Below are positions 10,680 through 24,874 of a stretch of DNA of 64,000 bases, one piece after another. The first letter of the stretch is position 1, and every line of letters begins with the position of its first letter. A program made the position numbers and the translations under genes. The stretch is from Dicaeum eximium. Its lineage: Eukaryota; Chordata; Aves; Passeriformes; Dicaeidae. The stretch covers positions 744,001 through 808,000 of the forward strand of contig VWZP01008548.1 of the NCBI GenBank assembly GCA_013396995.1, given 5' to 3'. The notes beneath the pieces were generated by a model. That model ran no database searches. It had not been told where the DNA came from and was given only the letters and a program-made list of their open reading frames with translations.

Positions 10680-11908
10680 GTTAAACAGCCTGAGTTACTT
10701 GTTTGTTCACAGTTTCCATGAGCAGTGTGTTTTTCTGAAAGGCTGTGCTGGACAGCAAGGTCAAAAGCTGCTGCTTTGTTTTGTCCTGGATTTTGCACCC
10801 TCTGAAGGGAGAGAGAGATGGTGTTATCTCTGAGAGTGAGTTTAGAGGCTTTGCTGGACAACCTTTGGCAAGTGCAGGGTGGAGCAGGCAGGGAGCCTGC
10901 AGCTGGCGTGCAAATCGGCGAGAAAGCAGAGCACAGACACAGAGGTGACAGAAAGGAAACTTTCAGAGACACTCAGAGGGAGTCTGCTGCAATCCACTGT
11001 GAAAACTGCAGGATGAAGAGCAAGGTCAGAAGGAAGGATGGGCACAGTGGATAGGGGAGAGATTTATTTTCATACCGTTTAAGCTGTGTTAACGAGAAAT
11101 TGTTTTTTCTATTGTAGTGGTTACCTTGTCCTACCCTGTGACCTAATGAATGATGATTTTTAACACTAAAAGCTCTGTTTTGTGGTTTGACGTAAGGAAC
11201 AACGTTGGCACACCTACCTCATGTCTCTGGCTGACTCAGTGTCACATCGCATTGACTTGCAGTTTTCACAATGAACAGCCTCTCGGACACAGGACAAGAG
11301 GAAAGACTTAGCCCACTGCCAGCCTATATCCAGAAGAACTGAAGCAGGAAAAGACTTACAGCTTCCCAAAACAGGGAAGGGGATATGAAGGTAACATTTC
11401 TGAACTGGCTGTAGCATAGAGTATTTCTCCTCTAGTGCCAAGTCAGCTGCTGCTGGGAGCTTATTAACCTCTGTGCATGGCCATTGAGGAATGAATTCCT
11501 ATCAGTTTACAAGGCATAGAAAATGTTATAAGGCAGAAGATGGAAAAAGACATGATAGGACAAACTGAGAGCAGTCTGAAGGGCACATCTATTTATTAAG
11601 CCTGCTGAACATTGCCTCCTGTAATAAATAGCAGGCTGGAGGTCTCTCCAGGTTTTGTAAATAACTTGGTGTTTCTTTCCTCCATTACAGTAAATATACA
11701 GCATATGTTTAAGACTGGGCCTAAGACTTTCTTTAGCCCCTCTCCCCTGTTTTCCCATAGTTGTGTGTTCTCTGGTGTAAACAATATTACTAATTACACA
11801 CTAATAGCCTGATATTGATGTAGATTTTATCCAAGCATTCCTAACTGCCTTTGGAAAGTTAGAAATGTGAATAAAAGCGCAAATACACTCATAAAACCAA
11901 AAGGGAGC

Positions 11909-11975
11909 CAGTCAGTCAGTCAGTTGTCAGTCTGAGGCTGATATAGGAAAAAAAAAAAGAGCGTGATATAGGAAA
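11909..11975. repeat. (CAGT)4 run and a 12-bp direct repeat
   Basis: Four cagt units (11909-11924) are followed by tgatataggaaa at 11939-11950, repeated at 11964-11975 around an A-rich spacer. This looks like replication slippage. Confidence 0.7.
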
Positions 11976-13017
11976 GAAAAATACCTTTCAGCAACTTTGC
12001 CCCCCCCCTCCAAAGTTAAGTATAACCAGTTAGATAATGATTGTGCTATTATTCTAAATTGATTTTTTTGCAAATGTTGGAGGAAAAGATGGGAAATAAC
12101 TGCAGAAGCGTAGACAAAAGAGACTCGGTTCCCTGGTGATGCATCCTTCTGAAATGTCCACAAATGGCTTGAGACAAAATATCTATGCATCATCTTACTG
12201 TGTTTATCTAGTAAAGCTGTCTTCTCTCTTTACTTCATTTTTTCTTCTCTTTCACATCCCCTTGTTTGCCACTGTTTGGGTGGAGATGTGTAGGTTTGTA
12301 AAGGATTTTTCAAGGAAGCAAGTCAGATGATTACTCAAAGTATGAAGCATTTCTTCCACTTGAGCACAATAAGCTCTGAAGGACTTTTCTACTGCCTGCC
12401 AGGAGGCTGATCAGACCTGTGCCATGATTTCAGGGGCTGCAGAGAATAGCTAGGTGCAATCACCACAGGTTTTTCCCTCCAGTGAGTCTGACAAAAAATA
12501 ATGGTTTCTTGTAGCAAAGTTTTGGGTCTTGATTTCAAGTGGGAACATAATGCAAAGTCCTAATGGCCCATGGGTTTCCAGGAAGGAAGTTAGACAGAAA
12601 GTCCTTAGGTTTAGTGGACTGTAAACTGAATTTATGTGCCTGTGTGTACTTTGGTGACTTGTGTGCTTCCTATTTATCATAACTACACTTCTTGTTTGCA
12701 TTTTGTATTTATCTCAGACAATTTTTATTTTTTAATTGAAATTATTATAAACTTTTGGGGTTTGTGTAGTTTAGAAGAACCGTCTTTAGGAACTATTTTT
12801 CTGATACATTAAAAATAAATCACTTTTCACAAAGTGTTGTTACATAAAACTGAAGTAAAGCAGTGCAAATTCAGCTGGATAAAAATGAAGGCAAAAAGCC
12901 AAGAGAATGAAGCTTTTTTCTTCAGTACTAAAAAACAAGATAGCCTGTGTGATTGTTTCTCAGTGTTTTGGAGTAGTCTCTCACCTCTGTCAACTGAGCT
13001 GTGGTGATGCTTTCACA

Positions 13018-13039
13018 GATAACATGAAAACATGTTATC
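13018..13039. repeat. perfect hairpin, 9-bp arms
   Basis: gataacatg, aaaa and catgttatc form a perfect 9-bp stem with a 4-nt loop. The stem contains a GATA core on each arm. Its function is unknown. Confidence 0.8.
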
Positions 13040-16000
13040 ACTGAGTAATTTCTGACCTTATTCAAAGATATCTCTTTCTTTACTTTATTCATCAAAAAGC
13101 TCTGTGCACTGCTGTCCAGCACCCTTGGTGCTTGCAGTGCTTTGTTGCTGGTAAGCTGAATCTCCAGCACAACAGTAGGCAGCTACTGATCAATAGCGAC
13201 CGAAGGTGACACATCTCCAGAAGATGCTGGCTGTGAGCTTCTGAGCCCTCTGGAGAATGAAGTTTTGGCATGACACACACCCAGAATCTTAAACAGCCTG
13301 TTTTATCCCAAGTCTTTAGTCATTACTGATCCATACATCTCTGAAAGCACTCTTTTCCACAAAGCAGTGCTTATTTTATGAACGTCAAAATGGTAGTTTT
13401 AAAGGTGAATAGGGTCCAAGCTGCAATCCCATTCTTCTTCACAGAACTCGGTGCTTGTTGCCAAAACTATTGTTTCTATCATTAGCTTTATTACCAGTCT
13501 AACTTAATTAGCTAAATGACATTATTTAGTGGCAAGTTCTCCAGTACTTCTCCACTAACCATTGCATATTTAATGTAGGTTTTATTCATGTAAATATGCT
13601 GGAAAGTGGGCAAAAATGAGATGGACAGAGGACAGAAAAGGAAGCTGAACAAAGTGGCTCTTCCTACACACTTTGACCGATGAGGATGCAAAGTGAAAGG
13701 AGAAGGACTGTTTCCTATGGTGGATTTTGTTAAACTTTTAATTCTCGAGGCACAAGAGCTAATTGCTATCAAGAAAAATGTGCTAAGGCATCAGACAGAA
13801 AACAGGTGACAAATCAAGTGAAAACTGGTATCCAGGTGCACTTGCCCAGGCACAGAGGGAGCATCTACCAGTTACCTCCCTCCTTTCACTTACTCTGTAG
13901 ATTAACAACTCCCAGGTGTTTTGAGAGAGTTGTAGAAATTACTTCAAACAGATTCTCTCCTGGAAATCTTTTCCATAAAGGAAATTAGGAGGCTCCAGAG
14001 GCGTAACTGCATTCTCCTAAGGACAGTACAGCATGCATAGTACCACTTAGCATGAGGCTGTCCAACATATGACCGTAGATGACCACTACAGGATTTTATT
14101 ATGTTTACTGCCAGTGCTGTTCAGTGACATCCAATGCTTGATAGCTATCAAAGGGCAGTTTATATACTTTGCTATACTACTTTGATGGATATCATGCCAT
14201 GGCTTTCATTTCCCTTCTTTTTAATATAACTTGTAATCCTGTGACATCGACTCAGATCAGCTTTATGTAAAAGTGTCTTCAAGTTCCTTCACTGTGGATT
14301 TTGCTGTTTCTTTCTTGCACAGAGGGTAACTTTCATAGGTATTTCTATCTGGATGTGCCTCAAAAACCAGAGTAGTGACCCTGCTATATTTAACTCAGAA
14401 AGAAACCTTACCCTCTTGCTGCCATAAGATATGGGTAATTTTTCAAAGTCCTGTTAAACATAAATTGTGTGCACATCATCCCTGGTGTATTTGTAGGGGT
14501 GTGACCAGATGTATATTTTCCACCACTGAGTTGTCTGTTTATCTACTTTTCTATACTATGTATAATAATTTCAGATTGAAAACAGTTTCAGATCTGTAGA
14601 GGAAATAGAAGAGCAACAGTGAATTTCAGAAAACAGAACAAAAATTTAGAAGTGTAAAACAAAACAGGTCTGGATATGGACCACCTGGGAGTGTCACACA
14701 GGTCACAGCCCACTTTCTCATAGTTGTGTCAGATGCAGAAAAGAGGGGTTTGGAACCCACAGCTCAGGAGAATTATTTGAGACATCTGTGGTTTGTGCAC
14801 TTGTCCTCCTGTGAAAGGACTTGCTATTTTATCGAATCAAACTTTCCCTGGACAATATCCAGTCAAGGCCTCTCACACACCAAACACCCATCCACTGTGC
14901 TAAAACAATCAGCTGAAGGACTAGCAGCATGGGAAACTGTCATGCAAGACAGGAACTGAACAGGAAAGACGAGAACACGTTTAAAGTTCTTTCAGTGGGA
15001 CTCTGATGGACTCAGGTGCTATTTTAGTAGAAAACCTGTAATGGTCAGATTTTAAATGTTCTAGTGTTTTGTCTCCACCATTTGTGCCTCATAAATTGTA
15101 GCAGAATTCTTCAGTTTTGCAGCTGTTATTGTAATTAGCAAACTAAATGACTTTTGCTTTTAAACCGTAATCACAGCTAACTGCTTAATGCCAGTGCCAT
15201 AAAGAGGTGCTTTACTGACATCTTTATCTCTTTCATTGTGTGAGCCCTTTCCTCCTCTCGAACATTCCTCTGCTAGTAACAGTCACCTATCCCTACCCCA
15301 ATAAGTAGCCCATCAAGCAGCTCTCAACCTAGCTGACATGGCTAGTAATCAGTGGGCTAGTAAGTAACTTTTCTCAAACCTTTGTTTATGTGTTGAGCGC
15401 CTAATTTAGCCTTCCTCTTTTCTAAAACGGTGACTGTAGTTGACCCTGAAACTTCACAACATATTTTGCTGTGTTCAGGAAATTAAAAAAAAAAATCAGT
15501 GCAGACAATTTATCTCATCTCTGAGATTCTTTTCCACCACGAGTGCTGAACAGTTATGTAAATTTAAAATTAAAAGGAAAAAAAAAAAAGCAGAAGAGGA
15601 AATCTGCTGCATGTCACCAGTGGTGATTGAATTTCATTGGTATCTGAACTCATCCCTTTGCTTATAAAGGAGATTGGATCCTTTGACATGAATGAAATGC
15701 AGATAAAAGTTGTTGTTGCTACAAATCGTACATATCTGGTGAAACTCCACTGATTTTGTCACATTTCAAGACAGTGGATTTAATATAATACTTTGAAAGC
15801 CATTATTAACTTGAGAAGAATTGGAAATAAAATACTTTAGTATTTACAAATACTGTGCATTGCCCATTGATAAAGAGGAAACATATTCTGCAGAGCTATG
15901 ACATTTTACCTATCTCTCCATATGGATGTGAGGCCATCAGAAATGCATCTTGAATCTGCATCTCTATGTGCCTAACTATAATTACATTATAGTAATGTGT

Positions 16001-19000
16001 GAAATTCAGATGCTGTGCTGGATATAAATGCAGTAGAAATTTGTTCTTTTTCAGGTCATTGGGGAGGTTGATAAGGATCCAGAAAAGAATTTATGTACTG
16101 CAATACCTAATTTCTGAGAGTTCTGCAGACAAACTGTATTTTTTCCTTTTTTCAATGCATCGCTAAAGGGAGGTGTCCCAGAAACTTGCAAGCCAGTCAG
16201 AGAGTCACTTGAAATAGTAAAGCTCTTTGAAAATACTGAGGGCAGAGAAAGGTATTAAATCCTTACTCCAGAAGTCATACTTATTTCTCTGACACAAGAA
16301 TTCTTTTATGTAAGAGCCTGAGACACCACTTTTACACACTGCTACGCAAAACCTGACAAATAAAAACTGAACAATAAGAAAGTCTACAGAAAATCCCAGC
16401 CACTCTCAATGCAGTAATAGAGTATTCATCTCAAAGGACGCTAAGGTTAGAGGTGAGGATTCAGTTCTCAGAGTCTCTGTCCTAGGAGACTACTAAGATA
16501 CTGGATAAAAGTGTTTTGTGTGATGCTGTTCAAACACATAGGAGAGTTGGCCACACTGGAAGTCCCTGATGAGACCAGACATTTAACAGCCTTACCAGGG
16601 TATAAGCACAAAGCAGTACAGTAGGATCAGAACTTCTGTTGTGGAGATTGCTGGACAGGGAATAAAGGTGGCCTATAGATGTAGGTGGCAGTCCAGCAAA
16701 AGGTTTCTGAGTAACAGAGTAAAGCCATGGTGTCAGTGCTTGGCTTGCAAGTCCTTTTGCAGATGTATCCTAATATGACAATAACACGGTCACAGCATTT
16801 CCCACACCAAAATATATTTAGAGCAGATCTCTAACATAGAGTCTAAATTTGTTGTGAATCTTCAGCACTCCAGGCTGCAATTTTTTCCTAAAGTTTCCAG
16901 ATTCCACAAACCTCCAGTGCAAGCTGTTGTTCTGTTAATGTTACATATCAGAGTATGGGCAAGCCTTTTTTTCTAACAAGATGAAAAGGTGCTTGTCACA
17001 ACTGTAAGTTGTGATCCAAGCAGCACTATAAAGAACATTTTATCCCTGGTTTATCTGTGTTTAAGCAGACTAAAGAAGAAATATAAGGAATATAAGAGAC
17101 TCTCAGATGTCCATGTAGCTTGTCAAAAGATCATTAAGAAATATGTAGCAATATTTAGGAAATTACTAATACCTTCTGGAACAAAGCTTTCCCTTTCACT
17201 AAAAGGCATTTCTGTTTTTCTATTGGATTCCATGAGATGCCAGAAACATGAATTAAAAATATGGAAATATTCCGGAATAAAAGTAAGGCTTATCTAAGGC
17301 TTCTTAGATCCATCTGTCTTCTCAAAGAAGTTTAGTTTCTTTCTTCATTTGTGAAATACCAGGATGAGCAGCAGCAACAAATGATAACAAGAACAAAACA
17401 AATACCTAGTAAAATATGAGCAAGAAAGGATTGCAATGCCTCTGCAGAGCCAAGTATTTAGATTAATTTTTGAAATTCTGGAATTAGTGAAATAAAGAAT
17501 TTTTGCTGCTGTAAGTTTCAAAATAATTTTTAAATTCCTAAACAAAATTTCATTGAAGAATAAAGCTGTTCAAATGTTCAATCTGGACAAATTGTCCCAG
17601 CTCATTCCTTTAGTGATTGAGCTATATATAGAGGAAACGTCAGAGCTGAAGGTGTCGTGGAATCTATATTTATGCAGATATTCTATTTACTGCTACTCAA
17701 ATATTCAGACATTTAAATTACAAGGAACTATAGGAAACAATGTAACAAATTTGTACATCATAAAATGGTGCTATTGAGCTCAGTGAAATTTCCGGGTGTA
17801 AAAAGTGTCAGAATTTAATTCCATACCTTTGTCTTCAGATATCACCAGCAGGGAAATGGATTTATTTTTTATTTCTTGGAGGACCCATCTAGTCATTAGA
17901 CAGAACAACTGAATGGATCAACATGAAGCTGCAAATGGGATTTTTCTGTAGCTTTGGTGTTACTGAAAATGGGATATAACTGCCAAAACTATTGCTTGTG
18001 TTGTAGATCAAATTCTTTCCTGATGTAAAATGTACAATTCCATTGACTGCAATGACGTTACACCCAATTTATGTCAGAAAAATATGTAGCTCTTTATCCA
18101 TTTATCTATGAGCTGGTTGCTGTGACTTAATTTCAAATGAATTGTGTTACTGTTCTTGCTCTGTGCCCTTGCAGCACTTTATTACATAGAAGGCTAGTTC
18201 AGCAGAAATAAATAAATATGTGATTTGCAGTCTCAGCAAATGTCCTAGCCAGGAACAATGGCCTCTCTGCAGTGTTCCAGACTAATTGCCCCCAATTTTC
18301 TGCTCTAACCTTCATATGCAATACTATTCTCCTTATCCTTTTTCCACCCGATCTTCATGTTCAGATTTTGTCCAGTGTCAGCAAGACTTTAACTATCAGA
18401 CCTTACATATTCAAATTCCTTTAGAGTATAGCTTCCTCTACAGTGATCATAAGAAACATGTGTTACGTTTAAGGAAGTGCATTACTTAAGAAAAGGATAT
18501 GTTTCAAATCTTTCCTTCTTAAGCTCTTGCTCTGAATTTTTGTGTTTGATAGTATACCCTAACATTTATGGTAACAAATGCTGTCATTATAATTGTGTCT
18601 TATGCTTACTAGTATATCACCATCCAAGGTTTTTTCTAATTTCACAGTCAAAACCTGCCATCAAATATCATAAGCAGTTTAACTGATATTAATACAAGTA
18701 GGAAGATTTTTGAGCTTACTTTAAGGCTGATTGGCAGCAACTTTCTGTCCAAAAACTGAATGCAGAAGCACTAATTTAATGATAAGCATTAATAAATCAT
18801 GCTTGAGGTAATTTCTTAGGTACTAAGGACCTTTTGATGATTAGTGAATATGTCTGAAATGGTTTTGGTCACCTACTTAACAGCCTGTGGCTTTGGAAGG
18901 CATTAATCTAGAACATTGACTTTATTTTATCATTAAGTTTTCTACATTATAGGAAGTTGTTTGTGAGGCCTATTGGATTCCGTGGTGTATAGAAAGGATG

Positions 19001-20631
19001 TAATTAAAGAAACTGTAAGTAGTTCATTTCAGTTAGAAATTCTAAGTAGTTAGTTCTCACCCACTTACTTTGGAAAGCACCTGCTGAATTTAACAGAATT
19101 GGTTTCCAAAGTCCAGCTGCATTTCTGCTGAACAGTTCAACCAGGTGTGGAGCCACAGTCTATGACCTTTGTGTGCTTATCCACTATGAAAGGCCATGGA
19201 CCATTCTGTTGAATACAATATTTAGGTAAAAGGTAAAAGAAATATTAACAAAAACCATAATATCTGTGAAATGAAAAAGTGTTGATTCTGAAATCTTTTA
19301 TTAAGTCTCATGTAAGAAAAAAAGAGAACATTTTATATGCACATTTAGGTAAATACTCCTGATGGGACTTGCTTCTATCTGCTCTATGTTGAAAGTCAAA
19401 TTCTAGTTATCTACTGTTGATACGTTTCCCAAATACGCCCTTTATCCTTCTTTCCCTTTATGTTTCCCCATCTTGCTCTGTTCAGCTCCTGAGCCAATCT
19501 GGACTGGGGGAATTCTGTTCTCAGTTCTTACCTTTTGGATCATAATTCTATCTTTTTTACTGCATCATTAAAATGACTATAATGTATTTGCCTTGTGGCT
19601 TATCTGACCTGGTGTTCTCCTTCTTGTGTCCCCTGTGGACACTTAAAAAAGAACCATTATGAAATAAGATTATCACTATGGAAAATTTTACTCCTAGTCT
19701 CATTTAGTTAGCATTGATATAACTTTTGATAAACTCAAGAGGAACAAAATAGAGTCTTGCATCATCTTTTTCATATTGTATTCAGTTCCTGCGTCTCTGG
19801 GGTGCTCCCAAACACAGAAGCATAGTATAATTTTTATTTCCTTTAGTCTTTGTGTTCAAGGTCTTGATAAGTCTTTTCCTTCTGTCCTTTGTCAGTGCAT
19901 CAGGCCATATACTATGGGTAACCTTTTCTAGGCATATCTGGGTTCACTGGAGCTGAAAAAAAAATTATTAGATTTATTTTCTGGGGGGCGGGGGGCGGAA
20001 TTTTGTAGATATTTTTTCTCTCTAACACAGTTTTTAAAAAGATTATTCTATGATGTTTCTGATAAATTCTTAAGAGAATTATGTTTCCTTCAGAGAAACA
20101 TGTTTCTAAAATCAAACAAACCTAATCTTTTTTTATTGTAGGTGGATGATGCTGCATTTCTATATCTGTTCTAAATGTAGTCAAATGTATTTTAAAGTGA
20201 AATTATATGGAAGTTTTAGACGTGTCAAAGTATTCATGATACTGCCCTTGTACTTCAATTGATGTGACTTCACACATCAAACTTCTGTCTTTGGCTTTAC
20301 CTTGATGATGTCCCTAATGCTCAATAATGCATGTGTCCCTTCTTTCCTGCCTGTGCCCCACACCTGACTGCAGCAAATCCTGTCTCCTTTCAGTCAAACA
20401 CCAGATATGTTATTTGTGTTGTACAAGTAAGTCGCTGTAATGACCAGAATGAGTGAGGGACGGGAATACCTGCGGTGCAATAACCTGTGTCAAAAACACA
20501 GTCCCAGTACACCCAGAGCCGTTTGATAGCCTGACATTAAACAATTTTTGTAATGTTGCTACTGATTTCAGGACAGCTATTCTGTATGTTTGCTCTACAG
20601 GAAGTCATGCACATGAAAATGTTAACTTACA

Positions 20632-20758
20632 GAATCATAGACTCACGGAACAGTTTGGGCTGGAAGGGACCTTTAAAGGCCATTTAGTCCAACCCCCCTG
20701 CAACGAGCCTGGACATCTTCAAATAGATCAGGTTGATCAGAGCCCCATCCAACTTGAC
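20632..20758 (-). mobile_element. CR1 LINE 3'-end fragment
   Basis: The fragment opens with agaatcatagactcac, the reverse complement of the CR1 3' tail, followed by gtttgggctggaagggacc and catttagtccaaccccc, the characteristic CR1 3'-UTR wording. It then reads gagccccatccaacttgac before similarity fades. It is therefore a short, 5'-truncated CR1 inserted in minus orientation. CR1 copies are non-LTR retrotransposons abundant in birds and reptiles; they are usually truncated and lack clear target duplications. This copy cannot move by itself. Confidence 0.92.
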
Positions 20759-20769
20759 ATTATGCAATA

Positions 20770-23700
20770 TTTATCTGAAGAATGTGCAGAAATTCTTCCT
20801 GTTTTTTTTTCTCTGTACATTATTATTTATTATAGATTTAAATATCACTATATGAAAAGGTTTTTTTTGCTATTATGGTAAAATGAAGTTTAAGAATGCT
20901 TTTACTTCATTGCACTTTTTGTGAAGGTGTGATATCTATACTTTAAGCTAGTATTGCCAAAATAACCCAACCACTTCATGCCAAATTTAGCAAGTTAGAA
21001 CTATGGAAATTCAGGATGAAACAAAATAAATTTCTCTGCTTTACAAGAAATTTCCTTGTTTTAGAACAATTTCAATTACAAATTTGAAATATTTATTTCA
21101 TTGATACAGGATGGATCTTGTAAATTAATTGGAAGATGTTATTCCCCTTATATTCCAGTTAGTTTCTTCCAAACCTACCATTTCTGTCCATCCAGCCCTG
21201 ACTAGCTTTCAAACATACACTCACTGTAGGTCAAGTTCTGAATTGACTTTAAGCTTGGGAGTCTATTGACAGTCTCCTACACAGAAGAAGAGTGTTAACT
21301 TAAAACTTTTCTTAAAACTTTTCTGTAGGTATGACACCAGTATCAAAAGGGTTAATTTGTAACTCTAAAAGTGTGTGTGAACTTAGCCTTTCAAGTTTTT
21401 TATATCTGAACTCCTGTAAATATTCTTATCATTAACTATGAAATATGTGGGTGCCTTGGAACAGATACTTCATTTCTGTATTCGATCCGAAAGTCCTTTT
21501 TGTTTACAGTTTTCCTGAGTTTTCTTGAGAGGCCAATTATACTGAATATATATTGAGCCTAGTATATATTAAAAAATCCACCAAATTCTTTGCTGTTGCT
21601 CTATTTTCAACACAGCTTAATTTGGCCCCTTGGTTCATGTATTCTTACAGGCTTTCTGTACAAAGTAGCCTAACTCTTTTCCTCCTAGTGTAAGATTTAT
21701 CTGCCCTAGCTTTGGCATTTTTAAAAGAAAAAAAAATCTTACTAGCTTGCCCTATTCTTTCTTTACAGTCAATGAAGAGAAATGGATGCCTCAAGGGAAT
21801 GATTCTTCCCATCCCAAGATTGGTATCTAGGATAGGTCAGATAGATTGCTCTTTGGAGGTGCCAATTTCTTTCTAGTTACTATCAAGGGAACTTAGGGTG
21901 ACTGGCTCAGTCTTATGTCTATAACTTTTAGATGTCTGGAGTTATGTGACATAAATTGTTCTTTCTTATCATAACATAGTCTGAGGATGTGAATAATTAA
22001 TTATCTTCAGAAAATATCACCTTGAAGACAATAGAGTTTTGACTGAGACACAAAATGTTGAAGATAATTCAGTGTACATATATTTGAAAGTTTTGTGCTG
22101 CTCTGGCAGAATCTTGGGAGATTTGATGAAACAAGCAGAGTGAGCACTGGTGCATTACCTGTACTTCTGGACACATGTAACCAGGATTTTATACAGAAGA
22201 GAAAAGATTTAAATTATACTAATTGAATCAAACTCATTTAATGTTAGAAATCTACAGTGGAGACATCTATATGTGTTGTAGACATTTTAGGCTCTTTTTC
22301 TAATCAAAAGATAGAAATAAGACCTTTCAAGGTACAATACTTCTGACCTATTTTAGATGCTCACTTTAAAATGAGTTGAGGAATGGTTCAAAAGTTTCTG
22401 GTTTTCTCCACTGATTTTAAAGAAAGACTGGTGAGGAGGATGAATTCAAGTGCAGATATAAAACTTATTTCTCTATTATTCATGGATGGATCATGAGGAG
22501 AAAATAGTTTGAAACAGCTCCAAGGGGCCAAAGAGCTGTGCTGTGAAATCTCAAAAGTCTTTAGTGGCCCTCAGCTTTTTAGTGTTACATAATGCTAATT
22601 GTTGCTGTGACATTGTACAAATATTTATGGCTCAAATGTCACATTGATTGATAATAAAGTCAACTTCAGTTGTGTAAAGACAATTATTCCACACACTGTT
22701 ACCTATTACATAACTTTTTAGAAAAGAGCTCTAGAACTAATTTACAATGATGGTAGAAAATTAATAATGTGATGCTGAGATAATTTTGTTAATATCTCAA
22801 GATTTTGAATATAGACATAATCATAAATATTTCTATTTATAAAATGATTTTTGCATTTTTTGCATCTTGGAGACTGGAAATGGTTTCTCTGTGAAAGCTT
22901 TTTCCTTTTTCAGTGCTATAGGCATCTTCTTATGTTGTATGAGTTGTTGTTATATTTCTTCTTCCTCAATTTGAGGAATATATTGCTTTTATTGTTCTAA
23001 AATCCTTCACCAATTTGAAATGGATGAGAACATTGGCATGGTATTGTTTTTTGTTCCTTATTTGAGGTTCATATAGATATATAAGTATACTTAGGAATAA
23101 AATATTTTCCTTTTTTATCTCTTGCAAGAATATTGCTATGTAATCCTTTAAGTAATTTTACCTTCTATTTTCAGATATCTTTCCTTTTATATACTGTTTC
23201 CACAACCAATTTCCCAGACTCCTCTTCAAGTCAGCTTATAGACTTCTCCCTCACAATGTCTTTATTTCTATTTTTTAAGTCATCAACAATTTAAATGATA
23301 TATGTATTTATATGTGTGCTAAGAAAACTCTGACAAGACAGAAAAACATTATGAGAAAAATAAATAATAAATAAAGCAGTGACTTTATTTATTCTTTTTA
23401 CAGTGGGACTTGTAGATATTTTTTGTGTTTGAGTATTAATTTATGAATATGATATTATTTTGTTTTGAGGAGTGCCAAGCAGCCTTGCTTTTCACAGTCT
23501 ACAAATTGCTGCATCTAGGCTCTAGTGATACAATAAATAACAATAATGTGACACTATGAGAGAATGTGGTCTAGGGTCACCTGTGAGGCCCAGTGTCACT
23601 CACTAAATGAAAGTGATTGAGAGTCTGTTAAAGAGGGTGACATATGAGAGCCCAACGTTTCTCCACTTTATTAAGTTTTAGGGAAAAAAGATGGCAAGAG

Positions 23701-24120
23701 ACAAGAAAAAATTTTCCACAATACAAAACAATGTCCAGAGGATTATACAAACCACTGAGTGATTTTTATTTTAATCCTTCTTTGTTATTCATATCACTCC
23801 ACTGGAGCCTTACAGACAAGTTTAAAAAAATTACATGACCAGCAATCTGTGGAAAGTGCAATCAAATATTTTCTTTTTTTTGCTTGGAAGATCATTAGGC
23901 CACCAGGTAGAATGTAACTGAAGGATAGGAGAGTAATTTTTATCCCTTTGTAGATATAATTTTTTTTTGTATACCTGGAGATTAAGAAACAGCTGATATG
24001 GTACAAATTAGGAAGAGTGAGCATCACAAAAACTGCCACCACATGTGGATATGCATCCCCAAAGCACAGAGTTCATCACTTGTTTACTCTAGTTTGATGC
24101 CTTAAATTTGAGTTGAAAAA
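20770..24120. other. very AT-rich non-coding stretch
   Basis: No gene or recognisable repeat insertion is seen. There is a tandem 12-bp pair, cttaaaactttt, at 21299-21322, and the 22555-22715 part is dense in homeodomain-like cores (gctaattg, attgattgataataaa). Open frames are short and accidental in appearance. Confidence 0.5.
21299..21322. repeat. tandem 12-bp duplication
   Basis: cttaaaactttt occurs twice in direct succession with no mismatch. This is a simple slippage duplication. Confidence 0.8.
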
Positions 24121-24129
24121 ATTCATAGG

Positions 24130-24870
24130 TGGGCACACATGCCCAGGAGAAGTGGCCCTAGGGAGTGAGGTGAGCAGCACTCACCTCTGCCACACTGGGA
24201 TTTGGGCTGGTGGCATAGGCACCTCATACAAGGTGCATTCCTGAAGTGCACACAGGGCATGGACCTTCTCTGGAGAGCAGCAGCTGTGGGCACTTCCACT
24301 GAAATGCAGGGCCAGAGGAAAGGTGTCCCTTTGCTCTTTACTCAGCCAAGCAGCTTCCAGTTCAGACAATTTTCAGTTTAGGTGGGAAATGAGAAATTTA
24401 TTGTGAGTCTTTTACCCTGCTTAGTATTTATATCTGTGCCTTTTTTCCTGCTGCAATTTTCTGGTGAGGGAAAACACCAGCAGTTTGCCTTTTCATGGAT
24501 GTTTCCTGCTATTGCACCCTAACCAAAACACAAAAAGATGTGGGATTCCTGGAACCAAATGGAGGCAATTTAGAAAGCTGGACTCTGAGGTGAGTGAATT
24601 GTTGTAGGCACACAGCCTGTGGTAATTGGGAGCAGGGCTGTGGTGGAGCCTCCTCCCTGATGGGCTCCAGCTGTGTGGGACAGGTGCCTGGTACTGAAGG
24701 CGATGAGCCAAGTGCTGACCAACACAAGGAGGCACAACAGGTGAAATCCATAGGAGATGAAATATATAAGGGGCTGCATTGAAGAGTAGAGGGAGAAGCT
24801 TTCAGCTTTCATCAGTGCTACTTGTGGCCCCACTGGTCCTCTGCTAAAGTGCTGGCTGTCCACCATACTG
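24130..24870. other. GC-elevated block of unknown origin
   Basis: This stretch is richer in G+C than its surroundings and has overlapping open frames on the minus strand (80 to 98 codons at 24493-24866), but it has no CR1 wording. It contains a TATA-like atatataagg at 24764-24773 and strong splice donors on both strands: ctgag|gtgagtga (+, near 24590) and gcagag|gtgagtgc (-, near 24184). It could be a solo LTR of an endogenous retroelement, an older repeat family, or a real exon cluster. I cannot find matching TG...CA ends or a target duplication by eye. Confidence 0.3.
24185..24298 (-). other. possible 114-nt exon
   Basis: On the minus strand, a pyrimidine-rich acceptor (ctggccctgcatttcag, with AG complementary to 24299-24300) is followed after 114 nt by ggcagag|gtgagtgc, which has a near-perfect donor consensus (GT complementary to 24183-24184). 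The length is a multiple of three and two frames are open. One reads a Cys-containing peptide beginning GSAHSCCS; neither is recognised. It sits inside the GC-elevated block, so a repeat-derived origin is possible. Confidence 0.22.
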
Positions 24871-24874
24871 AATG

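Larger units (their letters stand above)
8140..20630. other. long AT-rich non-coding stretch
   Basis: No recognised gene or CR1 copy occurs over 12 kb. It holds several perfect short inverted repeats listed separately (10460, 10661, 13018), a (CAGT)4 run and a C9 run near 12.0 kb, and a G6CG6 cluster at 19983. A locally GC-richer patch lies at about 10840-11060 and carries overlapping open frames on both strands with no recognisable product. Around 15060-15245 there is a cluster of TAAT/ATTA cores that could be a conserved element. Otherwise I see nothing that I can support. Confidence 0.5.

Noticed and set aside
14726..14959. 77-codon frame that looks somewhat protein-like
   Set aside because: No recognised family, no splice or promoter context, and a length expected by chance.
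20453..20881. 142-codon open frame
   Set aside because: Its middle is a CR1 3' tail read in antisense, and its ends are AT-rich DNA. It is a chance frame.
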